A stretch of 64,000 nt of DNA from Syngnathus acus (lineage: Eukaryota; Chordata; Actinopteri; Syngnathiformes; Syngnathidae), in NCBI RefSeq assembly GCF_901709675.1, contig NC_051088.1, forward strand, positions 16,668,193 to 16,732,192, given 5' to 3'. Position 1 is the first letter of the stretch, and each line of letters begins with the position of its first letter. Below are positions 41,651 through 64,000 of this stretch, one piece after another. The position numbers and the translations under genes are program-made. The notes below the pieces were generated by a model, which made no database searches, had not been told where the DNA came from, and worked only from the letters and a program-made list of their open reading frames with translations.

Positions 41651-44600
41651 TCACCTTGGGCCTTTTGTCCTTCGCACATTAGGCAGCAGCGTCTGCAGCC
41701 GGCGGGCCAACTGCATCGCCAGCCACACTGACGTCCCCTTTGAAAGCAGTCTACCCCAACAACGCCCCCAAAAGGTCTTATTAGTTGCCCTGGGGCCTTC
41801 GAGCTCCCCAATGAGCCCTCCCAAGTCCCGCGGCATGCAGTAGCGAGGGATGTCTCGAAAGGCTTCAGGGATGTCCCTGCTGCGGCACAGGCCACGAAAG
41901 TAGACCAAGGCCACGCCTCCTTCTTTGCGCCGGTGCAGGGCGCCCTCCAGACAGGCTAGAGCAGCCGCAAACACAGGTTCGATGACGACTGAGCGTTGGT
42001 CCTCCATCAGCCGTTCTTTGTCCTCGCACGTTCCGGCCCCACCTTCCTCAAGCATTCCCGGTCGTCCGGCATCGTGTTGGGAATTGTCGCCAGCCTCGTC
42101 TTTGCCGCCACGCGTACGCTGCCTCCATTTGCCGTACGTCCTTTTGGCCTCGGGACTCCAGATTATTAAGACTTTTCCTTGCGCCTCCTGCACAGCCTCC
42201 CACTGCCCGTACAGCCATGGCAGCGGGCCCAAGTCGGCCACGCTGGTCTCGGCGCCAGCTTCCGCCCGCATCTGCGAGCTTGCGGCGCACAGGGCCACAT
42301 GGACCGTGGCGCTTAGATCCCCCCGAAGCAGGGAAGCCAAGGCGCACACGGCCGAAACGTGCGACGACCTCTCTGACGAGCACACCAGCAACACTGGCTT
42401 CTGGATGAACAGCCAAGCTACACGTCGGGGAAAAAGAGAGCGGAGATTACAAGTGCATTATCATCTCAGACTGTTCAATGACCTCAAAATAAAAGCGTTT
42501 CAAAAAAGAATGGAATTATGCAACTGACCTATAGCTGCCTTTTTCTTGAGAGAGTGGAGAAAAATGGCTAAAAATGCAAGCACGGTGAGAAGAATCAAAG
42601 CTGCTGCCGCTAGCGCCCCCCATCTGTCACGAGTTTCTGCAGAAGAAAAGAGAACTCAGAACCAAAACAATCTGGAATTACAATGTCGCGCATACTCACC
42701 GTGTGGACACAGAATTCTTCGTCCAGTTTGGGCGGGGAATGACTGCCACACCTGCGCAAGTTCAACCCATAAGACACCAAACGAAACAATGGGCACTGCT
42801 GGAAAGTTACCTGCACACACGCGCTCCCCGCAGCCCAGTGGAGAGGCATGCTTACTTTGCTCTCAGACGCTGCTTCCTGAGAAACAGCCCACACAAGTCA
42901 ACGTCTCGGGGATGCTCACATAGCTCACCTTCATTGACGAATCGTTTTAGTTTAGCGTGTTAAAGGAAAGGTGGAGCACGTCAGAGCAGTTTTTAGAAGT
43001 TTTGGAAGAATTGGGAGGCTGACGGGAGCGGTTCACATGACATACTCAGAGACTCACCACCGCCACTGCGCAGACGGGCCCTCGGGATGTGCATTCCCTC
43101 TGGCTCAGCACGCACATTTGAGCCGAGAAGGTGGCCGCTGCGGAAGACTTGACGAACACAGACAGCGTACGCAGTCCAGCTTCCAGAGAAACATGCCAAG
43201 ATGGCATATCTGCAACACAGAGGGTGCACGTCACACCTCCTGACTGGGATCATTGTCTTGAGTTAACTCACCAGCCTGGAAGGGGCAAGAGATGTTGTGG
43301 CTGCCTTGCAGGGAAAACTGCAACCACAAAATGATTGAAGAAACATCAGCATAACATGAAACATTATTTCCATTTTGCTTTTGTTTCATATCATCAACGA
43401 GCAACATCGCCAAGTTCGTTTTGTTATTCAACTTGAGTGTGGTAGGGCACAATTCTACTTGCTGATTTCTTCGCACTCTTCTCTTGCAATCTCACCTTCA
43501 CGCACATCTGCGGGTGTTTGTCCACAGCTGAGATGTTAAATATCTGGAAGGGGACACGTCAGCTTTCATGAATAAACAGATGAGGAAGGAAAGAATGATT
43601 GCAAAGATTTGTGCCAAGTACCAGGTTTGTGCCGTCTTCCTGCACGTCAAGGGTGGAGTTGGGCAAGGGGGTGCAGATGTGTTCGTGATGCTTCCAGCAG
43701 AGGGAAGCAAATACGGGGAAGGCTTGGGCGGGACACACGGAGCGCCAAGTCAAAGTGGACTCGTACGGTGTGATCTCGGAGGACAGCCACACATTTTCCG
43801 CATCTGCTGGCACACATGCATGATGCATGCTTATATTATTAACACTCCCGGCCCCCCGTTGTCAAGTGTACTCACCTGGCAGAGGGATGTGTTGTAGAGG
43901 GCACACCGTTTTGCGTGGGGCGTCTGCGTGGGTGTAAAAAACCTGTCAACACAAAAAGAGGGGAGCTTAGAGCACTGACACTGACTTCTAATCAGGCTGC
44001 TACGTATAGTGACAGGTAGAGCAATTCAATGCTTTGCCACTAGAGGGCACAATTCACTCTCTTAATCAATCCAACTTTTCATACATACAAGTGAAGCACA
44101 AAGCAAGGCTGTGTAATTGATCAAAATTCAAATGCTATGACAATTATTACACTCCAAAATTACAAAATCGGCTTAAAACATTAATATCGACTGCACTACT
44201 TGATTTTATACATTAGCACCTATATTAAATTCAAAGTAACTAATTTTATCAAATTAATTTGGTCCAAATGGAACTTGCATAATCAGTGTTTCAATGAAAT
44301 GTATTTTTTTTAATAATTTATTTTTTACATGTTTAAATATTTTGTTGTTTTGTACCGAAAAACAAATGATTGTTTCAATTATACCATTTTCTCCAACATA
44401 CATCAAATACACATGCCTTGGATCAATAAAGCTGGAGAAATGACAGATGGGCCAGATAAAATTGGTGAAGTTGCAATCGTTCTTCCGTCCACCAGATGGC
44501 AGAAGTTCAGATTAAGCTCTGGCATTTACACAAGACAGAATCACATGCCCACATTTCACATTCACTACGGTCCATTTGAGAGAGAGCATCATCGTTATTT

Positions 44601-47331
44601 CACTTGTCATAATTTTCGTTGCATTTTGAGTTTAGCAAACAAACACCTTAGAATTCTAACGTAGAATCAATTGGAGTGGAACATACTTGTATGCAGAGGC
44701 ACGGAAGCATGTACGGGATCTTGAGAAGTGCAGAGCGAGACTGAGCTGGATCAATCTAAAAATGAAAAGAGAAAATGTTCACGTTTCGGTGCTCAAAGAT
44801 TTGGGCTCGTGCTGGTGACTCTTACGATGATTAAATTCGAGCCTTGGACGCAATTGTGAGCACTCTGCTTGTAGCACCACCTCGTGTTGACTTTATTCTC
44901 CGACTCCACAGTGATGTTGATGGATTTGGATGCATGATGTACAGACAAAAAGAAGCTGGGCACAGGATCTAAAGTCACACAAATGATCGGACCGATTCAG
45001 GAAAGACAAAAACAAAGGTCCAAACGCATGACGTGCCTGAAAGAAACACTATGGCAATTGTTTTTTTTTCCATCATCAAGCTTCCACACATTTCCTCAAT
45101 CATTCACTGACCAAGCAAAGTAAATAATCCCCTTCAACGAGGAAGTTGGCGTTTCACCTTCATAGATTTTTTTGTTTCTGTGAAACTGTTGACAAGAAAA
45201 TGTTGCCGCACAGAACTCGCCATTATTCAAATTCAGTACACACAAGAAGTTAGTCGACATTGGAAAAAAACTTTTTTCTGTCCACCACTGCAGTTGAAAG
45301 TTTCACAAGCTTCCCACACATCAGGTTGTTGAGCTTAATGTACACATTGTTAATATTGTAATCATAGTTCATTGTTCCACTGCTTCGCTTGCCTCACACG
45401 AGTATAGAAGAACACACACGCTCACCTACCCGGTAGAGTGTAGTTGACACTGCAGCGTATCGACGCGGCGTGGTAGGATACAGTGACGGGAAGCCGTAGC
45501 TTGGCCTCCACACAGTCGCAAAGCAGCTCCCACTGGAAGAAAAGGGGCACCTTGTGAGTATTAGCAGAGTACTGCGTGTCGGGAAAATGGAGGAAGAATA
45601 TTACTGAGGTTAAAGTGTCGTTGCTATATGGCCCACGCAGGTCAGAGTTGTCGGGACACCACACTTGGATTTCACTTCTGTTCTTCTTGGCGTGCCACTA
45701 CACACATAAAACAGATGGCGGTGGTGGTGATGATGATAATGATGAAAAATTGGGGTGTAAGAGGCCAAACCTTTTTCTTTTTTCTCTTATATGTGATGAC
45801 GGGCCTGATGATCTCTTTTCTCGAGGATGCAATTTCAATTGTGGGAGCTCGACTCAAGTCTGGAACGAGCTCACATTTAATTTCATTTCATCTGATAGCA
45901 AAAACAAAACAAAGCTAGAAGCGGTCTTATGTAAATACAATCGCACACACAGGAACAGGAAGTACACATTTTATTCCATTCAAATTAATAATTAAATAAT
46001 TGGTTCAAGTTATTAATTTTTTTCCCCCCCAAAAAACATATAGGCGAATGTTAATCTTTTGTGTCACGAGGTACTTTTAATTGTTTGACCAGTTCCTACA
46101 CTCGAATCGACCATTAAAGGGACAATGTGTACATCTTCTGCCATCTGGTGGTGAACTAATAGAATGCGACTAACTCAATTCGACGCACGCGGATTTTGAA
46201 GCATGCATGTGACCACACTTTGCATGCCTAACCCCAATTTCCTCAGCAGCAAAATGCAAATGATTCTAGTATTTCCTCAAGTGCGAAAGTAAGCGCACTG
46301 CATTTGTTAAATGCGGTAGTAATTGATTCAGCAAATTAGTGATCGGGTGATTGTGTCCTTTGGGTATCCGTCGCAGAAAGTAAGCAGCGAGGCGCGACCC
46401 ATGGAATATTATTAGTAGACCTACGATTATATAAAAAAAAATAACGTTGAGATAGGACTTTTTTTTTTTATGGCATATTATAGAAATTAAGAGTGGGATT
46501 TTAAAAATGAATAAAAAAATCAAAGCATTCCACACACCAAATGTACAAATGTGCAAAGAGGGTAGCGTTGGACCAAATATAAATTGCTTGACTTAGAAAA
46601 AGCTTAACGTTGTTGAATATCCAAAACTGTGTGCAAAAGCAATTCAGCATTTTCAATTGTTCCATGCACACCTCCATGTTGAATCCAAACCTGGACGGAG
46701 ACACATTTGCTGTTTGATGGATGGCGAACGATCTTGATGGGGCAGCCGTCTGCCTCGTAAACTGCCCACAAATCAACATTCAGCGTCATGACAGCAACGT
46801 GAAGACAAGTAGTCAAGATTTGACTTGACTCACCATTTTCATGGGCCCGCTACAGTGGAGTTTGAAGATAGAAGAAGAGTTGGAGTTAGAAGAGACAATT
46901 GTTAGGAATATCAGACACATGACGAAGATTGGTGCACCTAAAATGTCTCGGTGTGTCATCTCATATTTGATAAGAAATGCTTACACAATTCATGGCATGG
47001 AAAAACGAGGCAGAGGGGAACTTTTGATTGCAGAATCCTTTTTTTTTTTAAATTAATATTAATAATATATATTTTCTCAGACCCCAAACTACAACCCAGG
47101 AGATAAAATATCCTGGCGCCATCCCTGTTAGTAATAAGGGACATTTCAAATGAACCTTAAACTCACGTTATATGCTTATCTATGTACTAACTGGACATTT
47201 GCACATATATTTACTGCTTTTCAGCACCCGCTCACCTGGCACGTGAAGTTTCCGTTTCCGTGGGGAAGGAGCAGCCCGCTGACGATTACGGTGAAGACGA
47301 GCGAGCCCACGAACCGCCTTTGCAATTGCAT
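41651..47331 (-). CDS. il17re: Interleukin-17 receptor E
   Basis: Single-pass receptor for IL-17C-type cytokines in epithelial defence; the cytoplasmic SEFIR domain recruits Act1-type adaptors. Sixteen exons close in phase to 692 aa: 47236-47331, 46834-46849, 46691-46761, 45605-45697, 45430-45532, 44826-44968, 44687-44755, 43876-43942, 43622-43803, 43496-43543, 43272-43317, 43058-43209, 42811-42876, 42700-42751, 42529-42636, 41651-42417. A signal peptide (1-27) leads a Cys-rich ectodomain. Exon 15 carries the membrane helix (LAAAALILLTVLAFLAIFL) and a KKK stop-transfer. The last exon is the whole SEFIR domain (VLLVCSSERSSHV; LGPLPWLYGQWEAVQEAQGK; YFRGLCRSRDIPEAFRDIPR). These blocks resemble IL17RE rather than IL17RC. 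Exon 2 is only 16 nt. Confidence 0.88.
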
Positions 47332-48570
47332 TGCAGCTTTAGAAGGAAATACTGCACAAAAAAATGACCCTTGACAGGAGACAAACTATGTGGTCGTAAA
47401 GGGCTGTGTTATAAAGGTAGATGGGCGTGGCCTTGGAGGGACCGCCTCTCACGCCATCCACACAATGAAAAAAAAACAAAGCAAAACAAAATAAAAAAAC
47501 TCGAGGTGTTTACGATGTACAGCTACAGCAACACAAGTAACAGCAAGATATTGCTTTTCAGAAAACAAGAACATTCCCAACAAATTCAACAAAATCCACT
47601 TGCCCTCAGGCAAGCTTTTTATTAGAGAAAATATTCAACCTTATTTGAATAACATTTCCTTCTGCATTGCAAGACCAAAACTGGAAAAATCAAAAGAATA
47701 AATAAGTGAAAAAAAAAATATATTTTTAAAAAAGATGTAATCAAAAATAAAAATCGATTCTGCAAAATAAAAGTAAAAATGGTATTCATTTAATAAACAG
47801 AACAAGATTTAAAAATAAAAATAAATAGCAACATAAATGTGGAAATAAATACTAAACTGCCAAAATCATCAAATAAACGATTGATCATAAAAACAAAAAA
47901 TTAACATAACATTTATAATTGAAAAATTGACAAAAATATATTGAAATGAAAACAAAAAAAATATTCAGCAAGATAAAAATACAATGATAAAAAAGGATTA
48001 AAAGCAAAATAAATTTGAGAATAAATGCAAAAGTAATTAAATAAATGCAATTAAATATGAATTTATTTATTTATTTCCAATTACATTGTTTTTGTAATTA
48101 TTTTCTTTATTTTTAATTTTGCCAGTGTTGGTCCTCTATACTGCGTCACACAAATTCGAGTGGTGTGGGAGGATATTGGAATGATGATTGTTGTAACTAT
48201 GTCACAATGACACCAAATTCAGATTTCATTTTCCAAGATTGTGCATTTCATCAGCTGCTGCATACAATAGACAAGCCGCATAAGACTACAAACAAGGTCT
48301 CGGACGTACTTTTGACTGTCATGTTATGCATAAAACTATAAAAAGGGCTTTTTGAGGGACTTTGATGTCATGGGAACATTATTGAGTCACAGTGAAAGCA
48401 ATGAGTGTTCGTTTGTCGCATACATGTTGAGTGAAGTGTGTTAAATTGCCACAAAGAAGCTGATGACTCTGCAAGCCCTCAAGGAAGAACAGTGAAAGTC
48501 AAAAACCCGCGAGTCGAGATACATAAAAGCACAGCAGACCACACAAGTGAGATGTTTGATTTTCTTTTTT
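47332..48570. other. Intergenic, A/T-rich simple sequence
   Basis: Upstream of il17re. 47460-48110 is dominated by A-rich AAAATAAA-type low-complexity sequence. No gene is visible. Confidence 0.6.
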
Positions 48571-49162
48571 TTTATTAAAATGGTATTCTTTTGAGAGCTG
48601 TATTTATATAAAAACTGTAAAGCGCTCATCTTGGGACGAGACAGCGAGGTCGTGTTGCTGCCTCACTTTGGCTGTTGACCTAACAACCTATGCGACATTA
48701 CAAAATCTTCAAAACGGGAAGTGTTGGGATTACAAGTGACATCATGATTGTGAGGGACTGATGAAATTTTAAAAAGACTGCTGAGTGTCCACAGGAGCTC
48801 GTAATGAGCTGCACATTGAATAAATTAGGTGGAATTCATTTTGTGGCTTGTTTGCCGTCCGAATGCGGACGAGCTCTTTGCGTCCGCCGCGCGTCTGACA
48901 TGCACGCTGCACGGCCAGTTTTCTAGCCTCCTCTTTATACACATTTAGGCTTGCGCATTTAAATACATCATTCATTTCACATTTCTGATTTAAAAAAAAA
49001 AGTGTTTTGAAGACAATCACAGTGGATTGTTTCTAAGTCGCGCGACCAATGCCCGCTTGTAGTTTTCATAATTACGTGGGGAATTCTAGTGAGGCGCGCA
49101 CACACTGTACCAATCGTGACCACGGCATCACCCTGCCTGTGCATGCGTGTGTGCGTGTGCTT
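48571..49162 (-). terminator. brpf1 3'UTR and poly(A) signal
   Basis: The minus strand has AATAAA at 48571-48576, 587 bp beyond the brpf1 stop codon at 49163-49165. Confidence 0.5.
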
Positions 49163-59058
<9,896 letters not shown>

Positions 59059-59102
59059 GACGCCAACGGCCGCAGCCGGCTCGAATGCTGTTCAGGTTTA
59101 CA

Positions 59103-60550
59103 TCTGAAAACAAAAAGAGTAGGAGACTTCAAGCTTGTGGGTGGCACCTGACCTGCCATGGCATGGCGGTGACCTTTAAAGGCCTTTTTCAAGTCATTGT
59201 CATTCAATGAGTTTATGAACATTGCCTTTGCACAAATGTTTCTGTGCACCATTTGCACAGTTGACTCGAGCGTTGCACAGTTGACTCGAGCGTTTTGTGT
59301 TTTAAAAACAAGATGATTCCGATGGTTGTTATGTGGGATGATGTTGGAGGTGTAAAGCCAAAACATCTAGAGCTTTAGTACATGTTTATCTTCGTATTAT
59401 CTTGACGTATGCCAAGTGTGTAAATACAGCTAAGGGAAGTCGATGCATTCCCACTAAAGAATCTTGTTAGCGCACACAGCAGCAAGTGTGCTTTACGCTT
59501 GGAACTCGTTTTTACAGTTGAACGTGTTGAGCAACTGCCAAAGCTTGACTTTTGGACATGAATGGCGAGCTTAAGACCAAACTTCCGCAGCTGAGGAGAG
59601 CTAACGTTAGCTTAGCTTGTCGCCGCAATCGCGCTCTTTAGCACATTCTGATTCGAGTAGCGAAAACAAGCCCGAAGTGCGAAAGCACAAAAAGGGTGCA
59701 TACAAACGAGCAGCAGCCTTTAGATGGCCGACTTGTTGTGCGTGATGTCGGATACTCGTTAGCTGCATTTGCGAGGCATTCATTAGCTTCGGAACTGGGG
59801 CGTCGCAGGGGAATTTAGTGACTTTTTACAACCAATAAACAGTCGAATGTCGACATTCGGGCAGCAAGTTGGCTTTCGATCTGTGCAAGCGAGCATTTCC
59901 CTCCAACCGCGACGACCACCTCACGCACCGCCCGACTTCAATCGCATCCAAATGACATTTGCTCATCTTAGAATTTAGCGCGACGCCTGTGCAATCGTCA
60001 GCTAATGTTACCCAATCGAGCCACGAAACGAAACAAAGCAGCCAACCGCCAAGTGATGCCAAACACTTTGTTGTCTTTTATTTATTGGCGGATTACAAAC
60101 AACGGTCACTTACTACTTCCATCGCATTGCACGAAGCCTTTCGGGGCTCACGCATCGACACTAAGTGCTTCCCAATTCCAAGGAGACGTCGTAGGAGGCG
60201 ATCGTGGGGTTATTTGAAGAAGCAATGTCCTCTCGCAGTCGTTGCATTGTGCGAAAGAAAGGCAGAAAAGAAGCATTTACTCAGTGAGCCTGAACAACAA
60301 AGGGGGCCGCCATTGCGCCAAGAACGTTGGCTTCTTGGGGCGCCTGTCGGCACATTCGACACACAAAGCGGGAAAACGGGGAACCTTTCTCATGCCCCCC
60401 GCCCTTCAGCTTTTCAGATTGGTCACATTTTGGGGGTTCATTACAGCTTGATCAATTGGCTTTCACAATCCAGGCGATCAATATTGTTCCCATTTGGCGT
60501 CCGAACGAATCTGCCGCTTTGAATATCCATTTACGAACTCATAAATGGCA
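59103..60550. other. brpf1 upstream region
   Basis: Contains a brpf1 5'UTR intron acceptor (TTTTCAG before 59103) and its likely promoter, probably within 59500-60300 where CG dinucleotides are more frequent. An 18-bp unit (GTTGACTCGAGCG...) is repeated twice at 59259-59293. No further gene is seen. Confidence 0.45.
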
Positions 60551-60841
60551 GGGCGAGGTACGTCCAGCTATCCATCCATTATCCGAACTGCTTTCATCTC
60601 ACGAGGGTCGCGAGTGTGCTCGAGCCTATCCCAGTCGACTACGGGCAGTAGGCGGGGGACACATACAAACAACCATTCACACTCAAGGACAATTTGGATT
60701 TCACAATTGACCTACCATGCATGTTTTTGGGAGTACCCGGAGGAAACCCACGCATGCAGGCACGGGGAGAATATGCAAACTCCACACAGGAAGACAGGAG
60801 CTGGAATCGAACCCTGCACGTTCTAACCAGTGCATCACCGT
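60551..60841 (+). mobile_element. Non-LTR 3'-end/SINE-like repeat
   Basis: Typical teleost dispersed repeat containing TATCCATCCATTATCCGAAC, GAGCCTATCCCAG, GTACCCGGAGGAAACCCACG and GGAATCGAACCCTGCACG. No protein frame. It lies between brpf1 and the WNK gene. Confidence 0.75.
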
Positions 60842-61094
60842 GACACCCAGATCCAATATAAATAATCAATTATGGATGATAATAAAATACCAACGCCACT
60901 TACAAACTTCTTAAAAGATTAAATGTAAATATATTGGATTTAAAAATGAAATACAACTGAACTGTACTTGGCCAGTGATTCATTGGTCCGCATACCACAC
61001 TTTGAGAATCTGCCTTACAAAAATCAAACACAAGTGTGCCTGGGGGCTTTGTTTCAAATCAAATCAATCAAACGTGACCATCAGATTGAAAATA

Positions 61095-62691
61095 TTTATT
61101 TGTCTCTCAACACGGTCAAACAGTGCAGCAGGTAGGATGAGTGATGCAGTGTGGCAGACCCAAGTAAGACCCCCCCCCCCCCCCAACACCTCCCCCCACC
61201 TCCACATCCCATGGGAGCATTTTAGCTGTGAGGGCACGTTTGTTGGCCACAAACATGCAGGGAGGGGAAGCGCCAGCCACCACCTGAATTTGTCCAATAA
61301 ACCGGCGTCATCTTCTCAGCACAAAGAAAACTCAAACAAAGCAAACGAGCCCAGATAGAAATGCCAGAGAACAGAAATCTCTTACAACTGGAAGTATTTC
61401 CCCAAAGAAGAGGATTCTGCATAAATTATTAGAAAAGTCCAATTCAAAGCGAATTGATACTGTACATCCAAGCAACCGCTCTACAACACACACGCGCACG
61501 CACGCACACACACAAAGTTTAACAAAATATACAGTTTTACACTACAACTAATCTGTACAATTCACAGCTTGGAAGGGTCCAGTTCCTGATTCCTTTCAAT
61601 CATTTCTTGTGGACAACTTTTGTGGAGAGGAAAACGTCGGTGCTTTTTGGTGATTCGTAAGAACAGTACAGATGCTGCACACATGAAGAAACACGTCAAC
61701 ATAAAGTACAAGCTTGGGAGTCTATATCTTGTGCAAATCTCCCATATTCGACTATCAAGTTTGCAAAAGGTGACAGGAAAATGCTTCATAAAACAAAGGC
61801 AGTAACGCTGCTCAGTTTCAGGACTTTTCTTTTTGGTACCATCCAATCATGTCAATAATAGGCTCACATGACAGCAGCATGAAAGAAAAAAAAAAGGATC
61901 AAATCTAAACTGGCCAATATGTACAATGTGTCACGCTTTGCTTCCAATTTTTGCTCCTTCTGCACACATCACATTATTTCCGATCAGATAAGGCCGGTGG
62001 CAATGCCACAATCAAAGCTTTGCAGGAGGATTCAATTTCACTTGAAAGACTCCAACTATCAAATGCCATCTGCTACATTCTCACCCAGCCATCGTTTCTG
62101 GATGCGGTCATTCCTCTCAATATTAAAATCCTGTACGACCAAATCTTGTCTATGTTGTCTGTGAAAACGAGAGAAGAGAAACAAGAACCTGCTGGCCTCC
62201 TACTTCCTCCCCTCCTCATTCGCTCAATTCATTTTTCCTTTGCAAGGCAGCAGTGCGTTTCATCACTATGGCATACAGCAGAGGAACGTTTGAAAAACAA
62301 TATCATTTGATTATCCGAACAAGAGAATTAGCTGTTTTAATAGCGCAGAGCTACGATGGCATTCAGAAGCAAAAAGAGTGCCCGCTGCATTGAAAACTTC
62401 ACTCCAGTGAGCTGTTAAATCAAATAAATGTCTCACAGAAGAATAAGTTGAAGGGTCAAGGCACTACATTCCATCAACGTTAATACCGTTTTGTTTCGGA
62501 AATTCACGTATTTGAATTCCAATTCGGTGTTTAAAGTGTAACCATGTGCCCAGAGAAAATGGAAAGTGCACGGACAAAGATAAATGAGCACATTTGTCAA
62601 GAAGCATGAAGTCTTCGTACGCAACACGTGACATGCACACACGCGCAAATGGGTGTCGTCCACCATCGTTGTGGAGACTGCGGCCTCGGAG
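61095..62691 (-). terminator. WNK 3'UTR and poly(A) signal
   Basis: The minus strand has AATAAA at 61095-61100, about 1.6 kb after the stop codon. The interval has no other frame with gene-like features; a C run at 61170-61184 lies within it. Confidence 0.5.
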
Positions 62692-63743
62692 TTAGGTAGT
62701 CCTGGCGGGATTTGAGCAGAGGCCGTTTCCCGACTTGTAGGCTTGGATTCCAGGTTTGGCCACGGCCGGGAAGGAGCTCGCTGATCCAACGGGCCACCGC
62801 TGGGCATAAGGCCCCAACCCACCGTAGGAGCCCGGGGACAGAAGGTACCCGGCGTGGAGCGCCAGAGGCGAGTCGAGACCTCGGCCGCTCGTCGAACTCG
62901 GCCGCGCTCTCCCGGCTGTCGACCCGCTGGGGCTCGCGTGGCATTTCATCTGGGAATGAACGGTTGAACCCTGTGAACTTTTCACTTTATCTTAGACTCT
63001 GAAAAGGCACTTCAGTCATTTGGATAGAATATGTTTGAAGATACAACAAACACAAAAACTGAATACATCATAGTGGTGACTTGAGAGGTATTAAGAATTT
63101 CCATTTAGCATTGTGTGAGCATATGCTAAGTACCTTGTGCACGGCCGCTGCTGTCGGGCGCTCGACTTTGCCTTCCAGGTCGCGCAAACGCCTTTGTTGT
63201 TTTATCTGGTTCAAGGAGGGAGGCGGCTGATGGGCCGCCGTGGCTTCCTTGGCCCAGTCGTCCACCAACTTGTGCAGGTCCTCTGTAAACAATCTTTTCT
63301 TATTGTTGCTGTTGTTGGTCTGGACCCCGGCGAGCCGACCGACGGGCCGAGGCGACGGGGGCGGCGGGGGTGTGGCCGAAGCGAGGGACGGCTGCGTCTG
63401 AGCTGCGGCGCGGAAAGACGACCCTGAGGAAGACACAAAGGTGTGACGCACCTCTAGCAACACAGCAGACAAACGATTACAATCGTCACAAATGAGTACA
63501 CACGTCTAAAATGTCTGCTACAAGCAGTGACAAAAACATTTGGGGAGACTATCATGCAAAACAAATAAGTGTCAAATGAACACTCTCAGGAACACCAACT
63601 ACGAAGTGCTGAAAAATCAAAGCAAGACGTGCACAAACGACACAAGGATGAAAAGATTCAGGGGGGGGGGACTGGAAGCAAGTAAATGAGATAGTTACTA
63701 CGATTGCGCTCTTTGCCTAGACATAGTCGTTTCAGTGTGGACC
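62692..63743 (-). CDS. WNK family kinase, C-terminal exons (WNK2-like)
   Basis: C-terminal part of a WNK serine/threonine kinase that regulates cation-chloride cotransporters through SPAK/OSR1. Three exons: 63702-63743 ([13 protein letters not shown]), 63134-63423 and 62692-62970, ending in TAA. The middle exon has a Pro/Ala-rich stretch, then [16 protein letters not shown], the conserved C-terminal WNK helix, then a charged coil. The last exon is Ser/Pro/Gly-rich and ends NPARTT. WNK2 ends in a similar RTT while WNK1 ends in GPK, so WNK2-type is favoured; which of the four WNKs it is cannot be settled here. The kinase domain is off the right edge. Confidence 0.8.
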
Positions 63744-64000
63744 CTATAAAGAGGTAAAACAGCACAAGACAAAACATTAGGCGCAGGACAACAGCAATGT
63801 GCACGTTCAGCGAGCGAATGGAAAGGGGGGCGAAAGAAGAGAGTCACTTCAAATTGAAAGGCTCAGCTTCTTTTTTGGGGGGGTGGATTTGCATGTTCTT
63901 TCTATCGCTGCAATTCATTGACTGCCATCTAGATTCAGAAACTGAGGAGGAAGTTTTGGACAATTTGTGCTCGGAAGGAATGACGTGAACGAACGTGTGT
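63744..64000. other. WNK intron, nothing further seen
   Basis: Sequence upstream (on the minus strand) of the 42-nt WNK exon. No splice-flanked frame is evident. Confidence 0.5.

Noticed and set aside
41925-42527. 200-aa plus-strand open frame
   Set aside because: Antisense to the single-exon SEFIR domain of il17re; no recognisable protein.
41651-47331. Assignment of the IL-17 receptor as il17rc
   Set aside because: Position next to creld1 would fit il17rc, but SEFIR blocks LGPLPWL and YFRGLC...DIPEAFRDIPR resemble IL17RE.
63797-63988. 63-aa plus-strand frame at the right edge
   Set aside because: No splice or family support; it lies in a WNK intron on the opposite strand.

Overview
The window is nuclear DNA of a teleost fish. 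Genes are split by GT-AG introns, introns carry L2-like and other non-LTR retrotransposon pieces, small TIR elements and GGAT-type tails typical of fish genomes, and the recognisable proteins are vertebrate (exo-rhodopsin, IFT122, MBD4, CRELD1, IL-17 receptor E, BRPF1, a WNK kinase). The species cannot be named from the sequence alone.

Layout. 1-1588: 3' part of a LINE. 2357-3701 (-): first three coding exons of a visual-type opsin with canonical rhodopsin intron positions (exorh); exons 4-5 lie beyond the left edge. 4987-24714 (-): complete ift122, 29 coding exons, 1184 aa, with a TIR element that itself contains a LINE in intron 20. 24715-24896: short shared promoter. 24897/25603-27357 (+): mbd4. 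28018-34130: a complex inverted repeat built from a secreted C-type lectin locus, with an intact gene at 32590-33719 (+) and an inverted copy on the left that keeps promoter, 5'UTR exon and 3' flank but has lost every coding exon. 34650-35258 (+): a small charged coiled-coil gene of unknown function. 36831-39541 (-): creld1. 41651-47331 (-): il17re. 49163-59058 (-): brpf1. 62692-63743 (-): the last exons of a WNK kinase that continues off the right edge.

Context. The exorh-ift122-mbd4 block matches the human RHO-IFT122-MBD4 order, and creld1-il17re-brpf1 matches genes clustered at human 3p25; here both blocks are adjacent, joined through the lectin palindrome. The genes belong to unrelated pathways (cilium assembly, photoreception, DNA repair, innate immunity, chromatin, ion transport). 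Exon coordinates were checked by hand for splice dinucleotides and phase; within ift122, creld1, il17re, brpf1 and the lectin every junction closes in frame. No bacterial, viral or CRISPR-like system was found. The most unusual structure is the emptied lectin copy and the inverted repeat around it.
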